Shown here one piece after another: positions 6,527-14,663 of a stretch of 32,493 nucleotides of DNA. Source of the DNA: Chloroflexota bacterium (GTDB taxonomy: Bacteria; Chloroflexota; Limnocylindria; Limnocylindrales; CSP1-4); contig JAJYNP010000099.1 in assembly GCA_021786265.1 (NCBI GenBank), positions 1 through 32,493 of the forward strand, read 5' to 3'. The notes under the pieces were generated by a model. The model ran no database searches. It was not told the origin of the DNA and was given only the letters and a program-made list of their open reading frames with translations. Every line of letters begins with the position of its first letter. Within the stretch, counting starts at the first letter, position 1. A program made the translations under genes and the position numbers.

Positions 6527-7841
6527 CCTCCACGTCGGATGTCTCCTGTGGCCGGCGCACCGCCAGCACCTTGCCCACCCGCCGGCCGTCGGTGGACTCG
6601 ACCGTCAGCCTGACGCCGTCCACGTCGAGGCTGTCGCCCACCTTCGGCACGCCGCCGACCCGGTGGTACACGAGCCCGCCCACCGTGTCGTATTCCTCGC
6701 GATCCTCGTCCGCAAGGTCCACGCCGAACGCGTCGACGAAATCGTCGATGTTCGCGCGGCCGTCGAACCGCACCTCCGCCTCCGAGACGCGCTCCACCAT
6801 CGGCTCCTCGACGTCGTACTCGTCCTGGATCTCACCGACGATCTCCTCCAGCAGGTCCTCGATCGTGACGATCCCCGCCGTCCCGCCGTACTCGTCGAGC
6901 ACGATCGCGATGTGCACCTTCCGCCGCTGGAGCTCGTGGAGCAGGTCGTCCACGCTCATCGACTCGGGCACGAAGAGGGGCGTGCGCAGCAGCCGCCGGA
7001 GCTCGGGCGGCTCCGCGTTGTCCTTCAGGTAGGGCAGCAGGTCCTTCGCGTAGAGGATCCCGACGACGTTGTCGATCGACTCCTCGTACACGGGGATCCG
7101 CGAGTGGCCCTCGCGCAGGATCGTGTCGACGGCCTCGCCGAACGCCGTCTCGACGGGGATGGCCGTCACGTCGATGCGCGGCACCATCACCTCGTGGACC
7201 CGCCCTTCCCCGAGCTCGATGACGGCCGAGATCATCTGCTCCTCCTCTGCCTCGAGCACACCCTGCTCGCCGCCTCGCTCGACGAGGATCTTCAGCTCCT
7301 CCATCGAGATCTGGCTGCGGTCCTTATGCTCGGCGCCGAGGGGCCGCGTCACGGCGTTCGTGATCGCCTCGAGCAGCCGGACGAGGGGGCTCAGGATTCT
7401 CTCGAGCAGCTCGAAGGGTCCGGATGCAGCCAGGGCGTACCGATCCGCGTTGGCGAGCGCGAGGGTCTTGGGCACGAGCTCGCCGAACACGATCGTGACC
7501 AGCGCGAGGATGGCCGTCACGATCACCAGGCTCAGGATGCCCGCGTACGGCGAGAGGACGGGCACCTGGCCCAGCAGAACCTCCAGCCCGGGCGTCAGGC
7601 TGACGGCGCCGTACGCCGACGCCAGGAACCCGATGAACGTGATGCCGACCTGCGTCACGGCAAGGAACCGTCCCGGACGGAGCAGCAGGCGGTCGACGCG
7701 GCGCGCCGCGCGGTTGCCCTCCTCGACCAGCTGCTCGACCCGGCTCCGGCGGACGGTGACCAGGGCGATCTCGGCGGCCACGAAGATCGCGTTGAGGAAG
7801 ATCAGGATTGCGATGACGATGAGCTCGCCGAGCGTGTTCAT
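6513..7841 (-). CDS. CNNM/CBS-domain membrane protein (HlyC/CorC family)
   Basis: Integral membrane protein of the CNNM-CorC family, linked to Mg2+ or other cation efflux. Domains of its 442 aa: CNNM membrane domain with several hydrophobic helices (about 5-30, 60-80, 100-120, 130-150), containing FVAAEIALV and FGELVPKTLAL; two CBS domains (about 218-340; first includes VMVPRIDVTAIP, second IAIVLDEYGGTAGIVTIEDL); and a C-terminal CorC_HlyC domain (about 355-430; DTVGGLVYHRVGGVPKVGD). The old hemolysin name is not functionally meaningful. Its ATG overlaps the glmU stop as ATGA, so it is the second gene of a glmU operon. The ion carried cannot be decided from sequence. Confidence 0.93.
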   Translation of the reverse strand: MNTLGELIVIAILIFLNAIFVAAEIALVTVRRSRVEQLVEEGNRAARRVDRLLLRPGRFLAVTQVGITFIGFLASAYGAVSLTPGLEVLLGQVPVLSPYAGILSLVIVTAILALVTIVFGELVPKTLALANADRYALAASGPFELLERILSPLVRLLEAITNAVTRPLGAEHKDRSQISMEELKILVERGGEQGVLEAEEEQMISAVIELGEGRVHEVMVPRIDVTAIPVETAFGEAVDTILREGHSRIPVYEESIDNVVGILYAKDLLPYLKDNAEPPELRRLLRTPLFVPESMSVDDLLHELQRRKVHIAIVLDEYGGTAGIVTIEDLLEEIVGEIQDEYDVEEPMVERVSEAEVRFDGRANIDDFVDAFGVDLADEDREEYDTVGGLVYHRVGGVPKVGDSLDVDGVRLTVESTDGRRVGKVLAVRRPQETSDVEAGAE

Positions 7842-9247
7842 CTGGCCGGGCCGGAGTCCTCGGCCTGCAGCGGCTCTGCGGCACGGACACGCGGATGGCG
7901 GATCCGGGCCGGAACGCCGACGGCAAGCATGCCGTCGGGCACGTCGTGGGTCACCACGGAGCCTGCCCCTGTCCGCGCACCGGCGCCGACACTGATCGGC
8001 GCGACGAGCATCGTGTCGGAGCCGATGAAGGCCCCGTCGCCGATCGTCGTGGGGTGCTTCGCGGCCCCGTCGTAGTTGCACGTGATCGTGCCTGCACCGA
8101 TGTTGACGTGCGCGCCGATGGTGGCGTCGCCCAGGTAGCTGAAATGGTGCTGCTTGGAGCCCGGCCCCAGCCGGCTCGCCTTGATCTCGGCGAAGTTGCC
8201 CACCTCGGCGCCATCGCCGACCCACGCGCCGGGGCGCAGGTGAGCCCACGGGCCGACCCGCACGTCGTCGCCGACCTCGCTGGACTCGATCACGCTGGAC
8301 CAGATCCGGCAACGTTCCCCGACGATGCTGCCGACGATCCGGCTGCCCGCGCCGATGACGGTGTCGGTGCCGATCCGGGTGCGGCCCTGCAGCACCACGC
8401 CGGGCTCCAGCACCACGTCCGGCGCGATCTCGACCTCCGCGTCGACCAGGACCGACCCGGGGTCGAGCATCGTGACGCCGGCCAGCATGTGCGCCTCCAC
8501 GATCCGGCGGCGCAGCTCCGCCTCGGCGGCGGCGAGCTGCACGCGATCGTTGACCCCGGCGAGCTCCCGGTCGTCCGCCACGTCGAGGGCCACCACGCTG
8601 CCGCCCTCGGCCCGCGCCATCGCGATCAGTCCGGTGAGGTAGTACTCGCCGGTCGATGGGGACGGCCCGATCTCGCCGATGCGCGAGCGGACCCAGGCGG
8701 CGTCGAACGCGTAGAGCGCGGCATTGACCTCCCCGACCGTGAGGGTCGGCGCGTCGGCGTCCTTCTCCTCGACGATCCCGGCCACCCGGCCGTCGGCGTC
8801 GCGGACCACGCGGCCGTATCCGCGAGGGTCCGGCGGCCGGGTCACCGTGATGGCCACGGTCGCCGCCTCCGCGCGCCGCAGCGCCACCAGGCGCTGGACC
8901 GTGGCGGGCCGCAGGAGGGGCACGTCACCGCTCAGCACGACGCACTCGTCGATGTCCGCCGGCGCGACCGCCAGGGCGGCCCGCAGCGCGTCGGCGGTGC
9001 CCAGGGGCTCGACCTGGAGCGCAAACCGGGCGTCGTCTGCCGCGAACACGTCACGGATCGCCGCGGTGGCCGGCGAGAACACCACCAGCGGCGAGCGGCC
9101 GCCGACGGCGCGCGCGGCATCCAGCACGTGCGCCAGCATTGGCCTGCCGCAGACGGGGTGGAGGACCTTTGGGCGCCGCGACCGCATCCGCGTGCCGAGC
9201 CCCGCCGCGAGCACGATCGCGAGAGGCCCACCGTCCGCGCCGCTCAT
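7838..9247 (-). CDS. glmU: bifunctional N-acetyltransferase/uridylyltransferase GlmU
   Basis: Makes UDP-GlcNAc: acetylates GlcN-1-P and then uridylates it, feeding peptidoglycan. The N-terminal nucleotidyltransferase starts with AIVLAAGLGTRMRS and PKVLH (10-30). From about residue 255 the left-handed beta-helix hexapeptide repeats begin, including GNFAEIKASRLGPGSKQHHF and GAGTITCNYDG, both GlmU signatures. Length 469 aa is standard. GlmM and GlmS for the preceding steps lie at 21-24 kb in another operon. Upstream is the best sigma-70-type promoter in the window. No strong Shine-Dalgarno precedes the ATG. Confidence 0.97.
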   Translation of the reverse strand: MSGADGGPLAIVLAAGLGTRMRSRRPKVLHPVCGRPMLAHVLDAARAVGGRSPLVVFSPATAAIRDVFAADDARFALQVEPLGTADALRAALAVAPADIDECVVLSGDVPLLRPATVQRLVALRRAEAATVAITVTRPPDPRGYGRVVRDADGRVAGIVEEKDADAPTLTVGEVNAALYAFDAAWVRSRIGEIGPSPSTGEYYLTGLIAMARAEGGSVVALDVADDRELAGVNDRVQLAAAEAELRRRIVEAHMLAGVTMLDPGSVLVDAEVEIAPDVVLEPGVVLQGRTRIGTDTVIGAGSRIVGSIVGERCRIWSSVIESSEVGDDVRVGPWAHLRPGAWVGDGAEVGNFAEIKASRLGPGSKQHHFSYLGDATIGAHVNIGAGTITCNYDGAAKHPTTIGDGAFIGSDTMLVAPISVGAGARTGAGSVVTHDVPDGMLAVGVPARIRHPRVRAAEPLQAEDSGPAR

Positions 9248-9281
9248 GACGGGAGCGCCCCGTCGCGACCTGGAGGCTGGA

Positions 9282-9298
9282 TTGACACGTCCTGTCGA
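9282..9298. promoter_or_regulatory. dyad operator-like site at the glmU transcription start
   Basis: TTGACA-N5-TGTCGA (plus strand) forms a 17-bp dyad with 5 of 6 bases matching in the arms. It lies directly downstream of the -10 box, where a bound protein would block initiation. The -35 box itself (TGTCAA on plus) is a further copy of the half-site. No regulator is identified. Confidence 0.4.
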
Positions 9299-9326
9299 TT
9301 CTCGGGCGAGCCCGGGGAAGTGTCAA
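9298..9326 (-). promoter_or_regulatory. sigma-70-type promoter of glmU
   Basis: On the minus strand, a perfect TTGACA (9326-9321) is followed by exactly 17 bp and then GAGAAT (9303-9298, 4 of 6 to TATAAT). Transcription would start about 40-45 bp before the glmU ATG. It lies in the 166-bp gap between ridA and glmU. Confidence 0.6.
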
Positions 9327-9413
9327 CGCCGTCGGCCTGCGGGCCAGGGCTCGAGACAGCGATGCTGGCCTGCGCGGCTACCCCGATGCCCGGCCGCCCT
9401 GGAGTCGAGCGCG

Positions 9414-9800
9414 TCACGCCCGCTCAGCGACGAATGCCGTCGCCTCGATCTCCACCCGCCCGGCGCGCGGGAGCGCCGCCACGGCGACAGTCGACCGGGC
9501 CGGGAACGGCTCGGCGAAGTGACGGGCGTACACGGCGTTGACCGCGGCGAAATCGGCCATGTCGACCAGGAAGATCGTGGTCTTGACGACATCGTCCATG
9601 GTCGCGCCGGCCGCCGCAAGTACGGCCTCGAGGTTGACCAGGGCGCGCTCGGTCTGCCGTTCCACGCCGGCCGCCAGCTCGCCGGTCGCGGGATCCATCC
9701 CGAGCTGACCGGAGCAGAACACCAGCCGGTGAGCCCGAACGGCCTGGCTGTAGGGTCCGATCGCCGCCGGGGCGGCGTCGGTGGCGACGGGGTCCTTCAT
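9414..9800 (-). CDS. ridA: RidA-family reactive intermediate deaminase
   Basis: Hydrolyses reactive enamine/imine intermediates made by PLP enzymes, protecting them from damage. The 128-aa length is normal for this trimeric YjgF/YER057c/UK114 family. Signatures: GPYSQAV near the start, SGQLGMDP, then the ligand-binding Arg in PARSTVAV (R102), and RVEIEATAF at the end. The ATG overlaps the ispE stop as ATGA, so it is the last gene of the mutL-tsa-rsmA-ispE operon. Fit to true RidA rather than an Rid subfamily member rests on the Arg and length. Confidence 0.92.
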   Translation of the reverse strand: MKDPVATDAAPAAIGPYSQAVRAHRLVFCSGQLGMDPATGELAAGVERQTERALVNLEAVLAAAGATMDDVVKTTIFLVDMADFAAVNAVYARHFAEPFPARSTVAVAALPRAGRVEIEATAFVAERA

Positions 9801-10846
9801 GCCTCTCCTCCCAGGGTCATGGTCGCGATCGCCTCGAGCGAGCCGCCCGGTCGTGGCAGGCGCCCGTCCCGGTCGGCGGCACGGACGGCCGCCGCAGCCC
9901 GGCGAGCCGCCCCGGGCGAAGGATAGAGGACCGCGAGCGACGGACCGGACCCGCTCAGGAGCACCGCCCGTCCGAGCAGCGCAGCCAGGTCGCGTCGCAG
10001 CGGCTCGAGCTCGGGCAGGAGCCGCGCGGCCGCCGGCAGCAGGTCGTTCGCGGGCCGGATGGCCGCGATGTCCGCGGCGGAGGCTCCGCGCCGGAGCAGG
10101 GCGGCGAGGTTCGCGGCATCGCCGTGCCCGGCACCGGGCGGCACACCGGGCCGCGCGAAGTGCCGAGCGGCCCCCGCGCGCCCCTCGCCCGCCGCGTCCA
10201 GGGCCGCGAAGACATCCCGGGTGGAGAGCCGCGCGGCGGGGACCACGAGCAGCACGCCGAGCGGCCCGCCCGCCGGCGGCGGCAGCCGCCGCAGCCGCTC
10301 GCCGCGTCCGCTCACGAGGGCCCATCCACCGAGCGCAAAGAACGGGACGTCGGAGCCAAGGAGGGCCGCAAGGCGGACGCGGCGCCGCTCGCCGAGGCGT
10401 ACCCCCCAGGCGGACGCGGCGAGGTCGAGCGCCGCGAGCGCGTCGCTGCTCCCGCCGCCGAGGCCGGCCGCGACCGGGATCCGCTTCCGGAGCCGGAACG
10501 CGAGCGGCGCGAGCGGGCGGGCCGTCTCGGCCCGCAGGAGCGCGGCCGCGCGCAGCACCAGGTTCTCCTCGACGGCGAGACCGGGCGCGCCCGCGATCGC
10601 CAGCCGGTCCGCGGTCCTCGCCGGGGAGTCATCCAGGGCCTGAAACGACCGTGCGGGCCGCACCGAGAGCTCGTCCACCAGCGCGAGCGGCGCGAGGACG
10701 GATCGCAACTCGTGGAAGCCGTCCGGGCGGCGCCCGATCACCTCCAGCACCAGGTTGATCTTCGCCGGTGCGGTTACGCTCGGCGCCGTCACCGGGATCC
10801 CGCCGCGCGCCGGCCCCGCCGGGCGGCCAGAAGCGGCGGACGTCAT
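9797..10846 (-). CDS. ispE: 4-diphosphocytidyl-2-C-methyl-D-erythritol kinase
   Basis: Phosphorylates CDP-methylerythritol in the MEP isoprenoid pathway, showing that the organism uses MEP rather than mevalonate. GHMP-kinase features: the substrate Lys in APAKINL (K29), glycine-rich ATP loop PVAAGLGGGSSDA (124-136), the catalytic Asp in GSDVPFF (D166), and LSGSGPSLAVLY near the end. Length is 349 aa including an N-terminal extension of about 20 residues. The ATG at 10846 makes an ATGA overlap with the rsmA stop; a longer frame to 10930 lies inside rsmA and is rejected. The rsmA-ispE neighbourhood is common in high-GC Gram-positives. Confidence 0.95.
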   Translation of the reverse strand: MTSAASGRPAGPARGGIPVTAPSVTAPAKINLVLEVIGRRPDGFHELRSVLAPLALVDELSVRPARSFQALDDSPARTADRLAIAGAPGLAVEENLVLRAAALLRAETARPLAPLAFRLRKRIPVAAGLGGGSSDALAALDLAASAWGVRLGERRRVRLAALLGSDVPFFALGGWALVSGRGERLRRLPPPAGGPLGVLLVVPAARLSTRDVFAALDAAGEGRAGAARHFARPGVPPGAGHGDAANLAALLRRGASAADIAAIRPANDLLPAAARLLPELEPLRRDLAALLGRAVLLSGSGPSLAVLYPSPGAARRAAAAVRAADRDGRLPRPGGSLEAIATMTLGGEA

Positions 10847-11790
10847 CGGCCCGGGCCGGCTGCGGCCACGCCGTCGTGTCGCCGCCAGGCCGCGCCGATC
10901 AGCCCGAGCGCATCGGCCAGGCCGAGCCACTCCTCCACCGAGAGCGTCTGCGGCCGCCGATCCGGCGCCACCCCGACCGCCTCGAGCGCGGCATCGATGC
11001 GCTCACGCCCGAGCGCCGGCAGCTGGCGCGGCAGGACGTTCCGGATCATCTTGCGTCGCTCGCGGAAGCCCGCCTGCACGAGCCGCCACAGCTGGTCCTC
11101 CTCGGGGCGGGCCAGCCGGCGCGGCTGCGTCCGCCCGACGAGTACCGCGGAGTCGACGTCGGGCGCGGGTTCGAACGACGCCGCCGGCACGATCCGGGTC
11201 ACCTCGACCGCGGCGTGGTACTGGACGAACACGGAGAGGTAGCTGAGCGCACCCGGGCGCGCGGCGATCCGCTCGGCCACTTCGCGCTGCAGCATCAGCA
11301 CGAAGCGCTCGGGCCGCGGTTCCTCGCCGAGGACGTGGTGGAGGGTCGGGCTCGTGATGTGGTACGGCAGGTTCGCGACCAGGTCATATGGCGGAGCCAC
11401 GAGGTCCGCCACCGGGACGTCGAGCGCGTCGGCCTCGACCAGGCGGAGCGCGCCGGGCGCCGAAGGCTCCGCCTCGCCGACCTCGAGCGCGCGCTCGAAC
11501 CGCTCGCGCAGGTGGGCGGCCAGGCGGGGATCGACCTCGACCGCGGTCACCGAGGCTCCCGCGCGCAGCAGCGCCCCGGTCAGGATCCCGATCCCCGGCC
11601 CGATCTCGAGGACCGTGCGGCCCGGCACCGGCGCCGCTGCGGCCACGATCGCCTCGAGCGTCTGTCCGTCGACCAGGTGGTTCTGGCTCAGCGACCTTCG
11701 CGGCTCGAGTCCGTACCGGCGCAGGTGCCGGCGGACGGCCTCGGCGCCGAGATGCAGCGCATCCAGCGGGTCGCCCTCGGGCGGGCTCAC
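10843..11790 (-). CDS. rsmA: 16S rRNA (adenine1518/1519-N6) dimethyltransferase
   Basis: Dimethylates two adjacent adenines in the 3' hairpin of 16S rRNA during 30S maturation (KsgA). Features: RRSLSQNHLVD near residue 31, SAM-binding EIGPGIGILT (62-71), acidic VEVDP, and the catalytic NLPYHIT (140-146). The C-terminal small domain has FRERRKMIRNVL. Length is 315 aa, somewhat longer than the usual 270-290 owing to the N-terminal 25 residues and loops. The start is GTG at 11790 in a GTGA overlap with tsaD. Confidence 0.95.
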   Translation of the reverse strand: MSPPEGDPLDALHLGAEAVRRHLRRYGLEPRRSLSQNHLVDGQTLEAIVAAAAPVPGRTVLEIGPGIGILTGALLRAGASVTAVEVDPRLAAHLRERFERALEVGEAEPSAPGALRLVEADALDVPVADLVAPPYDLVANLPYHITSPTLHHVLGEEPRPERFVLMLQREVAERIAARPGALSYLSVFVQYHAAVEVTRIVPAASFEPAPDVDSAVLVGRTQPRRLARPEEDQLWRLVQAGFRERRKMIRNVLPRQLPALGRERIDAALEAVGVAPDRRPQTLSVEEWLGLADALGLIGAAWRRHDGVAAAGPGR

Positions 11791-12836
11791 GGCACGAGCG
11801 GCAGCGACGGCCGGGCGTCGAGGTCGAGCGCGGCCCGCGTCCCGGCGCGGGCGCGGAAGAAGCCGGCCGCCCCCACCATCGCCGCGTTGTCCGTGCAGAG
11901 TGCCGGGCGCGGGACGACCAGCGGAATCCCCAGCGCCGCGGCCCGCTCCGCCACGCGATCCCGCAGCACGGCATTGGCCGCCACCCCCCCGCCCAGGACG
12001 ATCGCCTGTGCGCCGCTCCGTTCCGCGGCAAGCCCGGTCTTCGTGGCGAGGACGTCGACCACGGATTCCTGGAACCCGTATGCGAGTTCCGCCACCGACG
12101 CGGGGTCGAGGGCCTCGCCGCCGCCACGAGCCTCGATGGCACGGCGGGCGGCCGTCTTCAGCCCGCTGAAGCTGAAGTCGTACGACTCGCCCATCCACGC
12201 GCGCGGGAACTCGACATCGTGCCGCCGTGCCCCGGCGGCGGCCTTCATGATGGCCGGTCCGCCCGGGTACGGCAGGCCGAGGAGCCGGCCGACCTTGTCG
12301 AACGCCTCGCCCGCCGCATCGTCGACCGTCTGGCCCAGGAAGCGGTACTGCAGGTGGTCGCGCATCTCGACCAGGAACGTGTGGCCGCCGCTCACGACCA
12401 GCGCAATCAGCGGGAACGGTGGCGCCGGGCGCTCGGGATCGTCCGGGTCGAGGAGCCAGGCCGCGTAGATGTGACCCTCGAGGTGGTTGACCGGCACGAG
12501 CGGCCGCCGGTGCACGTATGCCAGCGTCTTCGCGAAGTTGATCCCGACCAGCAGCGAGCCGGCCAGCCCGGGGCCGTTCGTCACCGCGACCGCCTCGATG
12601 GTCGACCAGTCGTCGACACCCGCCGCCGCCCGGGCCTCCTCGAAGACAGGCACGATCCAGCGCAGGTGGGCACGCGCCGCCACCTCGGGCACGATCCCGC
12701 CGGTCGAGGCGTGCATCGCCACCTGGCTGGCGACCACGCTCGCCCGGATCCGCCGCCCGCGCTCGACGACGGCGACGGCCGTCTCGTCGCAGGAGGTCTC
12801 GACCGCCAGGATCAGCCCCGTCGCCGCGTCGCCCAT
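11787..12836 (-). CDS. tsaD: tRNA N6-threonylcarbamoyladenosine synthase catalytic subunit TsaD
   Basis: Transfers the threonylcarbamoyl group to A37 of ANN-decoding tRNAs; ASKHA-fold metal ATPase acting with TsaB and TsaE. Seen: ILAVETSCDETA at the N-terminus, STGGIVPEVAARAH, the metal-binding NHLEGH (H118, H122), LVVSGGHT, DFSFSGLKTA, GGGVAANAVLR, and CTDNAAM with D316. Length 349 aa is standard. The junction with rimI reads GTGATG: either the ATG at 12836 or the GTG at 12839 could initiate, and I choose ATG. TsaE and TsaB are in the same operon. Confidence 0.97.
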   Translation of the reverse strand: MGDAATGLILAVETSCDETAVAVVERGRRIRASVVASQVAMHASTGGIVPEVAARAHLRWIVPVFEEARAAAGVDDWSTIEAVAVTNGPGLAGSLLVGINFAKTLAYVHRRPLVPVNHLEGHIYAAWLLDPDDPERPAPPFPLIALVVSGGHTFLVEMRDHLQYRFLGQTVDDAAGEAFDKVGRLLGLPYPGGPAIMKAAAGARRHDVEFPRAWMGESYDFSFSGLKTAARRAIEARGGGEALDPASVAELAYGFQESVVDVLATKTGLAAERSGAQAIVLGGGVAANAVLRDRVAERAAALGIPLVVPRPALCTDNAAMVGAAGFFRARAGTRAALDLDARPSLPLVP

Positions 12837-13387
12837 CACGCCTCCTCCCGTGGGGGGTCGGCCTCATCGCCGTCCAGCGCGCCGGTCCTGGCGCGGAGAT
12901 CCGCGGCCAGCCGCCGCAGCCGGCCCCGCATGTCGCGGGATCGGAGCTCGGGGGTGGTCATGATCAGCGCGTCCTCGTTGTTGTCCGTGTAGTAGCGCGG
13001 CCGGACGCCCACCGGCCGGAACCCGTACTTCTCGTACAGGCGCCGCGCCGGCAGGTTCGACACGCGCACCTCGAGCGTGGCGACCGACGCGCCGACCGAT
13101 TCCGCGATCCTCAGCAGCTCCACCAGAAGGGTCTGCCCCACGCCCTGCATGCGGTATCCCGGTGCCACGGCGAAGGTGGTGATGTGCGCTTCGTCGACCA
13201 TCTGCCAGAGGCCGGCGTACCCCACGATCCGGTCTCCGTCGCGTGCCACGATGTAGCGTGCCAGTCGGTTCGCCTCCAGCTCCTGGCGGAAGGCATAGGT
13301 GGGCCACGGCGAGGTGAAGCTGGCGCGCTCGATCTCGTGGACGGCGGGGACGTCGTCGAGTCGCATGGGCTCGACGAGCACCCTCAC
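12836..13387 (-). CDS. rimI: RimI-type GNAT N-acetyltransferase
   Basis: Acetyl-CoA-dependent N-acetyltransferase; RimI classically acetylates ribosomal protein S18. GNAT motifs: ITTFAVAPGYRMQGVGQTLL with the acetyl-CoA pyrophosphate loop (about 79-88), LEVRVSNLPARRLYEKYGF, and RPRYYTDNNEDALIM. The C-terminus carries an extra basic then acidic tail (about 150-183). The start at GTG 13387 overlaps the tsaB stop as GTGA; an ATG at 13405 would add six residues. The tsaB-rimI-tsaD order is widely conserved, which supports RimI among GNATs. Confidence 0.93.
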   Translation of the reverse strand: MRVLVEPMRLDDVPAVHEIERASFTSPWPTYAFRQELEANRLARYIVARDGDRIVGYAGLWQMVDEAHITTFAVAPGYRMQGVGQTLLVELLRIAESVGASVATLEVRVSNLPARRLYEKYGFRPVGVRPRYYTDNNEDALIMTTPELRSRDMRGRLRRLAADLRARTGALDGDEADPPREEA

Positions 13388-14157
13388 CGGAGGTCGCGCG
13401 ACCATTCGATGGCCCCCACCTGCTCGGTAATGCCGCGCGGCAGCGTCACGTAGCCCGGCACGAGTTCCGCGACATCCACGGCCAGGCCGGCGTCCAGCGA
13501 GGCCCGACCGAGCGACAGCAGCGCGGCGCCCAACCGCTCCTGGGCGCGGGTCCCGGCGGATACCGCCTTGCCGGGGATCTCGGGTCCCGGCGGGAGGTCG
13601 ATCGCGACCAGCACCGCGCCGGCAACGCGCGGTCCGATGGGCTCGCCGCCCGGGACGAGCTCGGGCCCGCCCGCCCGCTCGACCGCGCGCGCGCCTGCCC
13701 GCTGGTAGCACGCGAGATAGCGGTCGTGCGGCCCCGCCGGCAGCAGCACCGCGACGTCGCGCGGACCCTCCGCGCCAGCACCCGCATCCTCGGCCGCGAC
13801 TGCCAGCCCCTCCGTCGACGCCACCCCGACGATGGGAATCCCGAGCCCATAGGCCAGCCCTTTTGCGGTGGCCAGGCCCACGCGGAGCCCTGTGAAGGCG
13901 CCGGGCCCCGTCCCTACCACGACGCCGCCGAGGTCCCGCAGGCCCACGCCCGCATCCCGCAGCAGGTCGTCCAGCACCGCCAGCAGCTCCTCGCCGTGCC
14001 GGTAGCCGGCGGTCCACGCGCGCATCGCCAGCGGCGCGCCCAGCCCGTCCCCGATCGCGACGGACGCCCGCCGGGTGGCCGTGTCGATGGCGATCAGCGG
14101 ACGGTCAGCCGGCGGCACGCATCCTCCCGGGATCGTCACAGGCCCGGGGCCGGTCAT
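13384..14157 (-). CDS. tsaB: tRNA threonylcarbamoyladenosine biosynthesis protein TsaB
   Basis: Non-catalytic ASKHA partner that dimerises with TsaD in the t6A complex. Signatures: LIAIDTATRRASVAI (21-35), the dimerisation segment GYRHGEELLAVLDDLL, and GTGPGAFTGLR (82-92) followed by GLATAKGLA. The middle and C-terminal parts are low-conservation, as usual. Length is 257 aa, including an N-terminal extension of about 20 residues. The ATG at 14157 overlaps the tsaE stop (ATGA). Confidence 0.95.
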   Translation of the reverse strand: MTGPGPVTIPGGCVPPADRPLIAIDTATRRASVAIGDGLGAPLAMRAWTAGYRHGEELLAVLDDLLRDAGVGLRDLGGVVVGTGPGAFTGLRVGLATAKGLAYGLGIPIVGVASTEGLAVAAEDAGAGAEGPRDVAVLLPAGPHDRYLACYQRAGARAVERAGGPELVPGGEPIGPRVAGAVLVAIDLPPGPEIPGKAVSAGTRAQERLGAALLSLGRASLDAGLAVDVAELVPGYVTLPRGITEQVGAIEWSRDLR

Positions 14158-14663
14158 CGCGGCTCCTCCCCCGGCTCCCACTCGCGCATGCGCGCGAGGT
14201 ATCGGGCGCCGCGCTCGGTCCGCGCGTGCAGCTCGAGCTGCCGGATCTCGTCGCCAACGCCCTCGAACCGCACCTCGAGGTCGCCTCCGCCTACCGGGCT
14301 GCCCAGCCGCTCGGCCCATTCGATCAGGGTGACGCCCGCCACCTGGCGCTCGTCGAGCAGGCCGCCCGCGAGCGCGTCCGCCGCTCCGCCCAGCCGGTAC
14401 AGGTCGAGATGGAAGAACGGGAGCCTCCCGGTGTACTCGGCCATCAGCGTGAAGCTGGGGCTGTTGACGACCGCCGACACCCCGAGACCGCGGGCGAAGC
14501 CCTTGGCGAACTGCGTCTTGCCGGCGCCCAGCTCACCGCGCAGCGCGATCACGTCGCCGGGCACCGCGGCCCCCGCGAGATGGGCAGCCAGACGCCTGGT
14601 CTCGGCCGCCGACGCGCTCGACACCCGCATCCGTCCGCCGACACCGGAGGCGGCCTCAGCCAT
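14154..14663 (-). CDS. tsaE: tRNA threonylcarbamoyladenosine biosynthesis ATPase TsaE
   Basis: P-loop ATPase that resets the TsaB-TsaD complex. Walker A GELGAGKT (43-50), then SPSFTL (69-73 region), HLDLYR with D87, and the IEW motif (E115, W116) are all family hallmarks. Start choice: the ATG at 14663 overlaps the preceding gene by 8 bp and gives 169 aa; an ATG at 14630 (158 aa) is close to the usual family length. Neither has a strong Shine-Dalgarno. Confidence 0.94.
   Translation of the reverse strand: MAEAASGVGGRMRVSSASAAETRRLAAHLAGAAVPGDVIALRGELGAGKTQFAKGFARGLGVSAVVNSPSFTLMAEYTGRLPFFHLDLYRLGGAADALAGGLLDERQVAGVTLIEWAERLGSPVGGGDLEVRFEGVGDEIRQLELHARTERGARYLARMREWEPGEEPR

Noticed and set aside
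6393..8075. 560-residue plus-strand ORF
   Set aside because: It is antisense to the CorC-like gene, with composition typical of a GC-rich shadow frame and no recognisable domain.
7895..9541. 548-residue plus-strand ORF
   Set aside because: Antisense shadow of glmU, rich in Asp/His/Arg from codon-position bias.
12839..13405. ATG 13405 as the rimI start
   Set aside because: GTG 13387 overlaps the tsaB stop as GTGA, the pattern used throughout this operon, and still includes the complete GNAT domain.
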